From assembly GCA_013433145.1 (NCBI GenBank), contig CM024182.1, positions 2,342,501-2,406,500 of the forward strand: a stretch of DNA of 64,000 bases. Reading direction: 5' to 3'. Source of the stretch: Ascaris suum. Lineage: Eukaryota > Nematoda > Chromadorea > Rhabditida > Ascarididae. The notes beneath the pieces are model-generated. The model saw only the letters and a program-made list of their open reading frames with translations, was not told the DNA's origin and ran no database searches. How positions within the stretch are numbered: the stretch's first letter is position 1; each line of letters begins with the position of its first letter. Position numbers and translations under genes: made by a program. This document shows positions 10,501 to 27,200 of this stretch, in pieces.

Positions 10501-11598
10501 AATGAGCCAATTTCACAGGAAGAAATGAAGTTTTCGGTAATGCCTGAGAAAAGTGAACCGGCTGTTGAGCACATCGGAGAGGGTGATGCTCTTACTGTTT
10601 CTTCCAACGAAACAATTGAAGTTTCGGAAGAACCATCATCGAGTCAATATGATGTCATCTCAGCACTGGAAAGCGAGCGGGAGGCAATCGAAGATTTAGA
10701 CAGAACCGTTGGCATGAGTCTTGAAATCGAACCAGGTGAAGAAGGCGAAAAATCAGAAGGTACTTTTCCGATGGATAAAACATTCTCTTCACCAAAAGCA
10801 TCACCTCATAGCGAGGCTCCGCTTGAATCAATATCGAGAGGGACATCATCGCACAACGAAGCTCCTTTTGAATCATCATTGACAGGAACACCCTCGCAAA
10901 ACGAAACCATTCTGGAATCAGCATCGACAAAGACATCATTGCAGAACGAAACTGTTCTTGGATGCGCACTAATAATGAACGATTCGACCGGATTACCTCC
11001 TCAGTTGAAGGGCTTCCAGTCAAATACTGCAAATAATGAGCAGCATTGTGCCATGGTCGATCGATTTGTTGAGGACCGCTCTGAGCAAAATCTCCTGGGT
11101 GACGTTACAGTGAGTATTGGAAATGCCGGCCAAGATACTTTGACTGAAGAAGTAAACGGCAATTTAGAAACTGCACTTAGTGAGCATTACCCTGAGAAAT
11201 TAACGAGTACTCATAACCGTTGCAGCGAAGAAGAAATAAGTGATAGAAGAAGCTCAGGTGAAAATGACGGTCTCACTGCAAAAGAGGAAGAAGTCGTGAT
11301 GAATGCAATAGCAACCGCCACTGAAGCAGAACAAGTGCAGAATGAACAAGAGAAAGAAGCCATTAACGACGAAAAACCAGAAGAGAAACCCTCACGACCG
11401 CGCCAACATGGTAGAGGTCAATTCAGAGGGACTATGATGTGCGAGCAAGAAGGTTGGAAGCAGTCCAACGGCAGACAAGACAACAAGCAAAAGCAACAAC
11501 AAACATTCGAAGGTGACGGCTATTTCAATCATGGCCAACAGAGTTCGCAGCACAAATCAAAAAAACGTTCAAGGAGATCAGGAAAAGGTCATAAATAA
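3561..11598 (+). CDS. Giant acidic/Pro-Gln repeat protein gene, frame interrupted
   Basis: Coding character runs almost without gap from the ATG at 3561 (context AAAATGG) to TAA at 11598, about 8 kb or 2,680 codons. It has three parts: an acidic, low-complexity N-terminal part; a central tandem array of about 33-residue units rich in Pro, Gln and Glu; and a C-terminal part that ends in a Lys/Arg-rich tail. No transmembrane segment, signal peptide or known catalytic domain is visible. Composition says mostly disordered, possibly a scaffold or cytoskeleton-associated protein, but that is inference. The frame is not continuous: TGA at 4596, frame changes at about 6345-6368, 7085-7113, 7885-7913 and 10069-10093. 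I find no introns that would remove them. Possible explanations are a decaying gene, a defective allele, or assembly indels in repeats. The individual segments are listed separately. Confidence 0.7.
4596..4598 (+). other. In-frame TGA inside the repeat gene
   Basis: Codons on both sides are in the same frame and of the same acidic, Gln/Ser-rich composition (ELTG before, GCSIQEDQTF after). A GT-AG intron 4580-4650 can be drawn over it, but the spliced frame then hits a stop about 45 bases into the next exon. Readthrough, a nonsense allele, or a base error remain possible. Confidence 0.6.
4599..6368 (+). CDS. Repeat gene, segment 2: acidic part running into first repeats
   Basis: This frame is the same as that of segment 1 and is open for 589 codons after the TGA. 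It contains one part that looks more folded (ETLFDSYLADHGRVKMMVAT, near 5050-5105), followed by long acidic, disordered sequence. Divergent repeat units begin near 5940 with TEEGDRQLTHDQSTFPETT, become more regular downstream, and stop at TAA 6366. The stop follows a net frame change: compared with the intact copies near 7290 and 8090, five bases are missing in the stretch around 6345-6355. Confidence 0.7.
   Translation, partial: GCSIQEDQTFSSATKVPEECSKLDEEQLRVDQTDKQAEITGTQPESEHDDLPVCQPTSNPCKSDDGESPSIKRIAESEQADSAVAEIATKSEANISFGDEASSPKDIFEKTTMQTQRSFQTAIFEDKSNGRAILEDEHEVPLNSMSDENIETLFDSYLADHGRVKMMVATMREKHFEKGVGDEFLTGDGEHVVEYGEQSSYVLQKSAELGLTTPASELTMHSMPHHLDEVNHSSEITAKNVDYRENICNTENRPVSFNEVESLAETAAVRSETVTFREQEAFAEPKFESDLMNREQMNTEKPSCMHPTADCRGDMILAMQNAPYGTSPDFNGVETDDVGVECKGNDISEQQQKTSQAGTSCTTAILDPPLNEAVGQNKGSDDATQIMHTPKSGGREEFYEQSTSEELGRHPSHNEFSLLQPVLDEQHGHQDEGADDDIRRQDNMRQDQHITHTEEGDRQLTHDQSTFPETTTEQNIIPQQESVPYIGEADGRLEHEQPIFPQPTAEQGTIPLEQPLLYPEDGGEQLKHEQLKLPQPIAEQGIIPQEQPLAHTEEQLIFPRATIQQDIIPQEQPIRYMSQIIPQTTARAR
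4884..4915 (+). repeat. Perfect hairpin inside coding sequence
   Basis: Arms 4884-4897 and 4902-4915 (TCTTTCGGTGATGA and its complement) are perfectly complementary over 14 bp with a 4-base loop AGCC. The hairpin lies within the acidic coding region and encodes an ISFGDEASSPKD-like stretch. Confidence 0.85.
6345..6368 (+). other. Frame change in repeat array (net loss of 5 bases)
   Basis: Intact copies read CAAACGATGGTGGAGCAAGA here. This copy reads CAAACGACAGCAAGA, shifting the frame so that it meets TAA at 6366. The unit continues intact in the next frame as GNISWKQPPPHPEEGDEQL. The GGTAATAT at 6364 resembles a donor, but no acceptor with a pyrimidine tract occurs in the array. Confidence 0.65.
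6361..7113 (+). CDS. Repeat gene, segment 3: repeat units (frame +1)
   Basis: The segment is open from the frame change near 6355 to TGA at 7111-7113 and encodes about seven repeat units (HPEEGDEQLKHDQPTFVQPT onward). Its last residues SQRQHSRT leave the repeat pattern because one base is missing in the stretch 7085-7096. The preceding frame picks up the expected AAQQNMMPQEQPMLCPGGG. Confidence 0.65.
   Translation, partial: QGNISWKQPPPHPEEGDEQLKHDQPTFVQPTAEQGTIPQEQPLAHAEEQLTFPQTMVQQGTILPSEQPLPHPGEGNEQLRHDQPTFPLPIAEQGITPQEQPPSYTEEGDEQLRHEQPTFSQPAAQQDIMPQPMLCPGEGDERLKNEQPTLPQPTVQQGIIPQEQTLPYPEKGDEQLKHDQPTFVQPTAEQGIIPQEQPLAHTEEQLTFPQPTVQQGTILPSEQPLPYPDEGNEQLRHDQPTLSQRQHSRT
7032..7831 (+). repeat. 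Higher-order repeat copy B (800-bp period)
   Basis: Positions 7032-7788 match 7832-8588 at a fixed offset of 800 bases with only about six differences seen by eye (for example near 7111, 7472, 7525, 7727 and 7751). The end of copy B, 7789-7831, is a scrambled junction segment (IQHIPCNGTTSEH in frame) not found in the other copies. An earlier, less similar copy lies 947 bases upstream (6441 versus 7388). Confidence 0.85.
7085..7113 (+). other. One-base frameshift, first copy
   Basis: Intact units read TCTCACAACCGGCGGCACAG; here it is TCTCACAACGGCAGCACAG, one C short. The upstream frame ends at TGA 7111. The correct repeat frame resumes in frame 0. Confidence 0.7.
7089..7964 (+). CDS. Repeat gene, segment 4: copy B units (frame 0)
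   Basis: The frame carries about eight units, from MPQEQPMLCPGGGDEQLKHE to the junction segment, and loses the repeat pattern near 7890 at the same missing-base site as in the copy before. It then runs on out of register to TAA at 7964. Codon use and unit order match copy C. Confidence 0.65.
   Translation, partial: TTAAQQNMMPQEQPMLCPGGGDEQLKHEQPTFPQPTAEQGIIPQEQPLPYREEEDEQLRHDQATLPQTMVEQEQGNISRKQPPPYPEEGDEQLKHEQPSFVQPTAEQGTIPQEQPLAHTEEQLTFPQTMVQQGTILPSEEPLPHPGEGNEQLRHDQPTFPLPIAEQGITPQEQPPSYTEEGDEQLRHEQPTFSQPAAQQDIMPQPMLCPGEGDEQLKNEQPTLPQPTVQQGIIPTIQHIPCNGTTSEHLPYPDEGNEQLRHDQPTLSQRQHSRTLCRRNSPCFVQEEETNN
7832..8631 (+). repeat. Higher-order repeat copy C (800-bp period)
   Basis: This is the second nearly identical copy, matching 7032-7788 up to about 8588. 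Beyond 8588 it continues as a normal unit (PQEEPLPYPEKGDEQL) where copy B has its junction segment. The period of 800 is not a multiple of three, so each duplication step shifts the reading frame. Confidence 0.85.
7885..7913 (+). other. One-base frameshift, duplicated copy
   Basis: This is the same loss of one C as at 7085-7096 (TCTCACAACGGCAGCACAG). It shows that the deletion existed before the 800-bp duplication or was copied by gene conversion. Confidence 0.7.
7893..10093 (+). CDS. Repeat gene, segment 5: last repeats and C-terminal linker
   Basis: The frame is open from the second frameshift to TAA at 10091-10093 (726 codons from 7913). Repeat units continue to about 9050 (YSEEGDDELKHDQPIFLQPA). 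A charged non-repeat region follows (about residues 380-726 of this segment), with Lys/Arg/Glu-rich patches such as GHFEQWASEFGEDRFAEKSA and a very basic end, HKAEKPLSRTSLEKVPVSK. The segment ends with GKRTPIAL, and the sense continues in the next frame. Confidence 0.7.
10069..10093 (+). other. Frame change between segments 5 and 6
   Basis: The frame of segment 5 ends at TAA 10091. The frame of segment 6 is closed upstream by TAA at 10069, so the shift must fall between these points. The sense on both sides is basic and Pro-rich (KVPVSKLRQGAADNGKRT, then KTSMKPPVPKKPEQK), which supports one protein. Confidence 0.6.
10072..11598 (+). CDS. Repeat gene, segment 6: C-terminal part (~508 codons)
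   Basis: The segment is open to TAA at 11596-11598. It begins Pro/Lys-rich (KPPVPKKPEQKSG) and contains one hydrophobic, possibly structured stretch (WVETLVPTFEAVWIACIPQD, near 10297-10356). It then has three short Ser/Glu/Thr repeats (SPHSEAPLESIS, SSHNEAPFESSL, PSQNETILESAS) and ends in a Gly/Gln/Lys/Arg-rich tail (HKSKKRSRRSGKGHK) that could bind nucleic acid or serve as a nuclear signal. The first ATG in frame is 10102. No stop within 500 codons argues that this part has been under coding constraint until recently. Confidence 0.72.
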   Translation, partial: KNANCTVKTSMKPPVPKKPEQKSGSVENKGAKGSFKAGTGSPEMKAEKVGQEKCETECNSVKKTSVKVSICEPIVWVETLVPTFEAVWIACIPQDEDIMGAMKKPDECIDPITGGKASGIEKAHTETAPEAAQKTPGSLCAIINEPISQEEMKFSVMPEKSEPAVEHIGEGDALTVSSNETIEVSEEPSSSQYDVISALESEREAIEDLDRTVGMSLEIEPGEEGEKSEGTFPMDKTFSSPKASPHSEAPLESISRGTSSHNEAPFESSLTGTPSQNETILESASTKTSLQNETVLGCALIMNDSTGLPPQLKGFQSNTANNEQHCAMVDRFVEDRSEQNLLGDVTVSIGNAGQDTLTEEVNGNLETALSEHYPEKLTSTHNRCSEEEISDRRSSGENDGLTAKEEEVVMNAIATATEAEQVQNEQEKEAINDEKPEEKPSRPRQHGRGQFRGTMMCEQEGWKQSNGRQDNKQKQQQTFEGDGYFNHGQQSSQHKSKKRSRRSGKGHK

Positions 11599-11925
11599 CC
11601 TTAAGATCGAGAGTCAGCGACCGCCATGCTAGTTCTGCAACAGCGCCAATTTTCACAACTTTTTTTTTGGATTTTGTTGAAAATCTCCGAATTTTTCATG
11701 AGAATCGCGTACGGTGAAAAATGCCTCGAATCTTCCGAGATAATTATCTACGGATATATTGTCGTGATGATAATGTTTAAAAAAAGCATAGTCTCTATTT
11801 TCCGTACTTTGAGAGCTTTAAAATTCCACTATAATTATGGGAACTTCTGCTTTCAAAACTTTCTTCTAATGAAAAAATTCCGTGGAATATATGCAAAATT
11901 TTGCGAGTTCTGCGAAATTTTTGTT

Positions 11926-12043
11926 AATAAAAGTGAAAAGTGCTTCATGATTAATTGAATCGTTCGATCGTTTGTGATCGATAGAAATGAGTGCTTGTAT
12001 AATTTTCTGCTTGTAAATTTATACGAGAGGAATAATGAATAAA
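11926..12043 (+). terminator. Poly(A) signals of the repeat gene
   Basis: AATAAA occurs at 11926-11931 and 12038-12043, 330 and 440 bases after the stop at 11598. Either could end the transcript. The region 11599-12043 is AT-rich and otherwise has no convincing coding content, although a T-rich frame 11626-11958 is open by chance. Confidence 0.5.
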
Positions 12044-21139
<9,096 letters not shown>

Positions 21140-21152
21140 TCTCATATATATA

Positions 21153-21212
<60 letters not shown>
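21140..21212. repeat. AT-rich microsatellite
   Basis: An imperfect start (ATATATAATATAAATATAAA) passes into a pure AT dinucleotide tract ending at ATATCTG near 21215. Confidence 0.93.
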
Positions 21213-21214
<2 letters not shown>

Positions 21215-21315
21215 GAATTTTAGCTGTTCACCATTGTTTTTAGTATTTTCGTCACATTTCTTATGGATCTGCGAAGTTATGCCGTTATTCGTGTTGCCTT
21301 TCACTGATATAAGCG

Positions 21316-21379
21316 AAGAAATGCCGATATGACTCTGAACCAGCTCGAGAGCTGGTTCAGAGTCATATCGGCATTTCTT
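21316..21379. repeat. Perfect 64-bp palindrome (31-bp arms, 2-base spacer)
   Basis: Left arm 21316-21346 (AAGAAATGCCGATATGACTC...) is perfectly complementary to right arm 21349-21379, with only GA between. Downstream the motif ATCGGCAT is repeated twice more (to about 21395). Such a structure can extrude as a cruciform, fold as RNA, be a relic of a foldback or MITE-type element, or be an assembly fold-back. Confidence 0.95.
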
Positions 21380-23993
21380 ATCGGCATATCGGCAAACCTT
21401 GTTAACTGTTTCTAGTTATTGTATACTACTACCTCTCGGTATTTGAACCTCGTAAGAAATTCGATTTCATTGCATTTTGTTATTATGCCTTACTTTACTA
21501 CTGCTGCTTCTATTGACGCATCAAAAGTGGTAATGGGTTAGATGCACCATCCAATTGTCTTCGCTAGTCTTTGGTTTAACGGAGTTTGCAACTTCTATTG
21601 GCCATTGAAAGTATTTTTTTCTCTTTTTTTTTGCAACAAGTACGCCAGGAATTGCATTATATCTCCTATCTCTATCAAAATTTTCCTTTGTTGCCCTAGG
21701 TAATCTGTTTTTTCAAAAAAGCTCACACAATGGGTTCTTTGTTACCTCATTGTTGTGTCGGAGATTCTTTTCTATTATGACTCCACTTCCGGAATAGAAT
21801 TTTCTGACTTCAATTATATTTCCGAGAATAAAAATTATTACTCAAGTAATAAAGTTTTCTTCTATCTTTTACAAAATCTTATGAAACAATTCAATGTGTA
21901 TTTTTTTTTACTTCCAAAACAAAATATATTTGTTATTGCTATTTAAAACCTAAAATTTACAGTATTATGTAAGACTTAATACAGTTTATTCTCAAATCGG
22001 TCCGCATTATTCATCACGATATCCAATGCTTCATTTTTTTTTTCTTCCATGTCTTTAACATCATCGTCTTCCTATAAGAATTCCTTGTTTTAATTGTCTC
22101 CTTCATATCGTTAGCTAATATGCTTTCTATTTGTCTTTCGATTGCTTTCAATAAATTGGGGGATATTGCAATATTTTTTTTTTACTACTTACGAAGAAAA
22201 AGCATATAATTCGATCAAATATTCAGCGAATCATCAAAAAATGCTTGACTTCAACTAAGAGAATCGCTTAAAGCTTGAAAATATTGGACGAAAATATATC
22301 TTCCATTGCTAATTTTTTATGATTGTTCTGTACCGAATGGATATTCGTTAAATTGCTAACGATAAGAAAATATAGAAGAAAAAAAACGGCTATCACTGCA
22401 TCATTTTTAAATGAAATCAAATTGCAAAAAAAGTTTTAATGATCCGTTTTTTTTAAATTTATTAGTTTGAATGCAACGCAATAATTGCTGATGTGCGAAT
22501 GCAACGGTTACATGCTAATGATAAGGTATATAAGAAAACAATTGTGCAAATGTGCAAAAAGTGCAATTGTTGCGTAAATGTGCGGAAAATGCAACTTCTA
22601 TGCAACGATGAGCTAAAATCGTAGCAATGCAACCTTGATAGAATTAATAAACCCCTATCAAATTGATGCTATCATATTGACACTCTTGAGTTTTACTTCC
22701 TTTCTATTGAAGTCGTGTACCCACCCCCCCCCCCCCCTCCCTTTCCTCCCACAAAAAAATACTTTAAAATCCACTTAAACAACTTTATAATAATCTCGTA
22801 CGAATATATTCTACTCATCGTTCGACTGCGCTTTTTGCAAAGTTTGCAAAATACTATAAAATTTTCCGAATATATTGTAAAAATTTACGAATATTACCAC
22901 ATATGAGACGAAACAAATGAACGAGCACTCCGAAGAGGAGTTTGTGATATGCGCTTCTGTATTTCGCTCATACATAATCATTATTTGCATTGAATATTAG
23001 AAGATAGAAAATTTGCAATGTAATATCTTGATATTTAAGTTGATTTCATTATCCAACGAGTCATCTGAAAATATAAACTAGTATTTTAACTGAGAATTTC
23101 TTTTAAAGGTCAACAACTTCTTTGTCGCACTTGTCGTGTCAATGTGAGGGATTGCAAGAGAGGAAGGTCATCCTCTAGAAAACATGCAGATCTCTCTGAT
23201 TCGTACCGTTGCTCTCTGATTTATATCGGTTACAGTGTTTCATCCGATTACCGTAGTCTCAATATCGGAGAGGAGTTCGCTATTGACCACCCCAAATTCA
23301 CTAATCCAATGTGTTCTCGATATTAAACTACTTAAGAGATAGACAAACGCATAAACAAACATCTACAAAAATTTGCGCTTTTATTCAAATTCGTTGCACA
23401 AACGCAAATTAGCAAAACGTATTGCGGGGAAAATTTTGAATAGGGTTTTTTTTTTCGATATTGTGGAAATCTCCTAATTACAACGATAAGAGATTTTAAA
23501 AAAATTAGAGTCACTATGATATAAACGCGATGTTTTTTTTTTTATTAAACGAGAATATCCGTTATTTATGTAATTTTTTAAATAGCAATATATCAATGCG
23601 TGAGGAGGAAAAAAAAATATAAGGATGAGGCAACACTTTTAATCGAAATCTTCTGCATTAAAAGAACGATTCGTAGACTAAGAAAATATAGGATATTTGT
23701 CGAAAAGGTGAAATGATACGATTTGAGCTCAATACTCATGAAAGTGGGCGAAGAGATAAAACTAATCGTTTCGAATATGTTAGTAGAATTCTGTTTTTTA
23801 TTTTTTATGCTGGCCGCAAATAAACAATCAAAAGCTAGAGCGTTAAAATTTTCTTTCTAGCCAGTAATTGCTCCATAGTGGTGATCTGTAAAACGTTCTA
23901 ATTGTTTTAATTACAAATGCTCTCTCCAATTAAAGAACCACTCAATAGCAGCACATGTTCTCGTTTATGTCAATCTTGTTTATTTAGGGTGAA
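21380..23993. other. Non-coding AT-rich stretch
   Basis: No credible gene is seen. It contains a 14-C run at 22724-22737 and many A/T runs. The sequence 22540-22620 repeats the word GTGCAA/TGCAAC several times. A 60-codon frame at 23144-23326 starts with GTG and has no splice support. Confidence 0.4.
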
Positions 23994-24269
23994 CTATACG
24001 TATGAGAAAAAATTCTGGTTTTTCTGGTTTCTGATATTCGACGATTTATTCTTCCGTTCCCACCGCTTTGGCCCTCCAATCGCCCTGTAGCGAAATTTTG
24101 AACAAAACCGAATTCCACTTATGTTGCATCTCGTGGATTTTTTCAGTTCCACATTTATGTAACTTCTTCCGGCGGCTATTTTGACTACAAATTTGTGCAT
24201 ATCTCGTAAAGATTTCAATAATGTTAAGAACTTATACTCGATTGTATCGTGATATTTTTGTGTGCTCAT
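23994..24269 (-). CDS. Candidate divergent small basic protein (91 aa)
   Basis: Minus-strand frame from ATG 24269 (MSTQKYHDTIEYKFLTLL) to TAG at 23994. The frame is also open upstream to an ATG at 24332, which overlaps the start of the LC8 gene. The product would be basic, ending with GGPKRWERKNKSSNIRNQKN. It has no recognised domain. Its start lies only about 30 bases from the LC8 ATG on the other strand, so if real the two would be head to head; equally, the frame may be chance. Confidence 0.25.
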   Translation of the reverse strand: MSTQKYHDTIEYKFLTLLKSLRDMHKFVVKIAAGRSYINVELKKSTRCNISGIRFCSKFRYRAIGGPKRWERKNKSSNIRNQKNQNFFSYV

Positions 24270-24283
24270 CTGGTTGAGATAAG

Positions 24284-24294
24284 CTCTATTATAG
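24284..24294 (+). promoter_or_regulatory. Possible splice acceptor before the LC8 gene start
   Basis: CTCTATTATAG ends at 24294, three bases before the ATG at 24298. A very short 5' leader directly after an AG is common for trans-spliced nematode mRNAs. The match to the acceptor consensus is only moderate. Confidence 0.4.
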
Positions 24295-24297
24295 GTA

Positions 24298-27200
24298 ATG
24301 GCAGACGAGTGGCCAACAAGTGATATCATCACCGATGATACAGGAAGTCAAATTGATTGTAAGCCATTGAAAGAAAGGACAGAAGAGAAATTCGAAGGAG
24401 AGGAGAATGTAGAATGGCAACGTCGTTCTATAGAGACGTCGAGTGAGGGTAGCACATTTACAACCAATGAATCCGGCAGTGTATTGTCGGATGCTGATCG
24501 AGAACGATCATCGGCTTCGTCAGTCATATCCGAAAAACTTGACGATCAAACATTCGAAGGCGAAGAGGTGGATGAAAGTGATGATGAAGCCTATTGGAAC
24601 GAAGTGCTTGCTGCAGAAGCTGAGAGAGCACTAGAAAGAGCACATATTCCACATCCAAATTTCTTCTTCGATGATTCGAATAGATTCGGCCCAAATATAA
24701 CAATACTATCATCTACATCCTCACATGCTAACGAAGAAATCGCTGTTAAAGCTGCCGCAAGAGCAATCGAACAGTAAGCAGATTGTTCATTTTGTTTTTG
24801 CTATCCAAGTTTAAATGGTTTATTTTTCTTAACTATCAGTTTGCATCATTAGAATATCAAAGCATAAGTTTATTCTTATATAGGACTTTTTATTTCTTTT
24901 TAATTTTCTCTTCCATTGTTTCTTAATAGATTACTGAATTATTCCGTTTCTTATATTAGAGCAGTAATTTTTTAAAAAAATATAATATTCTTCACAAAGA
25001 AAAAGCAATAAATATGAAATGGAATAAATGAAACAAAATGAGATCGTTTGAAGAGCAAAAAATCGCAGAAATTAAATATGAATAACAAGGTTGCATTTTT
25101 TTTTTTCATCTATTTCATAGGTACATTGCTACAACTAAGAAAATATACCATCATAGCACAGCGTAATGCTCAACACTGTCCAACGCACTTTTTATTCATT
25201 TCGATAGCACTAGGCAATCGTAATATTTAATAAAACGATATGATTGGAAGTTTCGATATTTTATACAAATATTCACACTCACATTCTGTGACCTATCTGA
25301 AGAGAAAAAAAGAAAGCAAATATTTGGCATAAATTCAAATATGCTGCAGCATTCCATACTAAATTTAAAATCCTTCACCACAGTAGCGAATTGCTTTTTG
25401 AAATTAGTGCGCTGGCGAGAGGGGGAGTAGGGCGGAGGGAGGGGATAGGGATGATATACGAATTGCACTTTTCTACGTTATAATTTTTAACAATCGATGG
25501 TTTTCATTACGAGTTGCATAAAATTGGTCCATCAGTAGCAACGCTAGCTAGTCTTTTGTAACTTAATATTTGCAGATTTCCCACCAACAAGACGCTTGCT
25601 GCACGCCTCATCAAGAAACAATGTGAAGAGAAATTTAATGGTGCATGGCATTGTATAGTGAGTGATGGCGATGTTGGTTTCTTCAGTCGAAACGACGAGC
25701 ATATTCATTTCACATTTAGACATAATACCATCTACATATTCCCACATCAATGTTACGAGCCTAACGAGATGAGAATCAGACGCCTCAAGAATCCTGATAA
25801 CACCGTAATGGAAATTCAGATTCCTGAGAGCGTTAAAGTGATCACAAATGGGATGAATCTAGAGAGGCAGCAATATGCTATTCGACTAGCGATCAATACT
25901 ATTGCCAAGTTTGTTTTATCGTTTGTTCTCGTTTTACGCTTTAGCACCTTTACAATCTCTTTATTTCCTCAAAATACCACTGAAAGCTCCAGTGATGCAA
26001 AAATTTTTTCATCGATTAAATGTGTGTAATTCAAGTTATGTTAGCCGAGAAAATGCTTTTGGAAGCACTCTTTATACTTTCGAGCAGTGCAACGTTTTCA
26101 GTAGGCTCGCGTTTGCTTTTTAATAGCTTAGTGAAGTTGAAAAGTATTATCGGTTTCGATGACTCCAGGGAGACCCGAATCCAGAGCGAATCTTCTTCCT
26201 GAGATCATAGAGTGTCTTTCAAAATTTCATCAAATCATATCAACATTGTATGATGTTTCACATATACATCCTCTTTAGTTTTATGATGGCATCGTATTTT
26301 TTACTGAAAGTTTCACTCCGGATGATCAGGTATTACTACCTTTAGTTGTCATATATTAGCGCGCGAGGTAATTATTCCCTATGACTATTATTGGTATTGT
26401 TTACAGATATGGGTCGGAATATAATAATGCATTCATCGCCGAAAAAATTGTCGATGGTTTCGAAGAGATATATGGAGCACATTTTCACTGTGCAGTAAGT
26501 GATAAGGATATCGGCTGTCATATTCGATACGATCCCGATAATATCATCATCTTCAGCATCGATGGCTTAACGATTTGTCTGTTCAAGCAGAACCCTATTA
26601 ATGAGGATCCGTTCACTTCATTACATCCACTTAGAGAGCGTAAAATCTCAGGCGTACTCGTTCCATTGAAGCAACCACGACGTCAATATGTTATTAAAAG
26701 TGGGATGAATGCAGAAATGTTGCAACTTGCGATCGTTATCGCTCAGAGAGCCATTTCAGAAAGGTTGGAAATAAAAGCAATTATTTTTCAACTTGCTTGT
26801 AAATATTGCAATTTTCCACACTCAAGTTATCATAAATTGTACAAAATATTAACTGAAAATGAGTCAAATTTCTAAGGGGACGGTTTTATCCTTCTATAAA
26901 GAAATTGCAGAATGCCATAATGTTAGTTCTTTAAAACATGGCTAATATTATTTCAAAGCATCTTATCCTTATATATGTGGCTAAATATTTGTACATAGAT
27001 GCACTGAAGTTACGAAAATATTCGTTGTTTCTTTGTTACATAATTGTATGACGGCTGCTTTGACCGTTTTTTTCCAGCAAATCTGTGCAGAAGATTGCAC
27101 ACACAGTGAGGACAGAATTCGAATCCAAACATACTGGTCCATATCACTGCATAGTGGCTAACGGTCAGTCGGGATTCTATGCACACTATGATGAGAAGGA

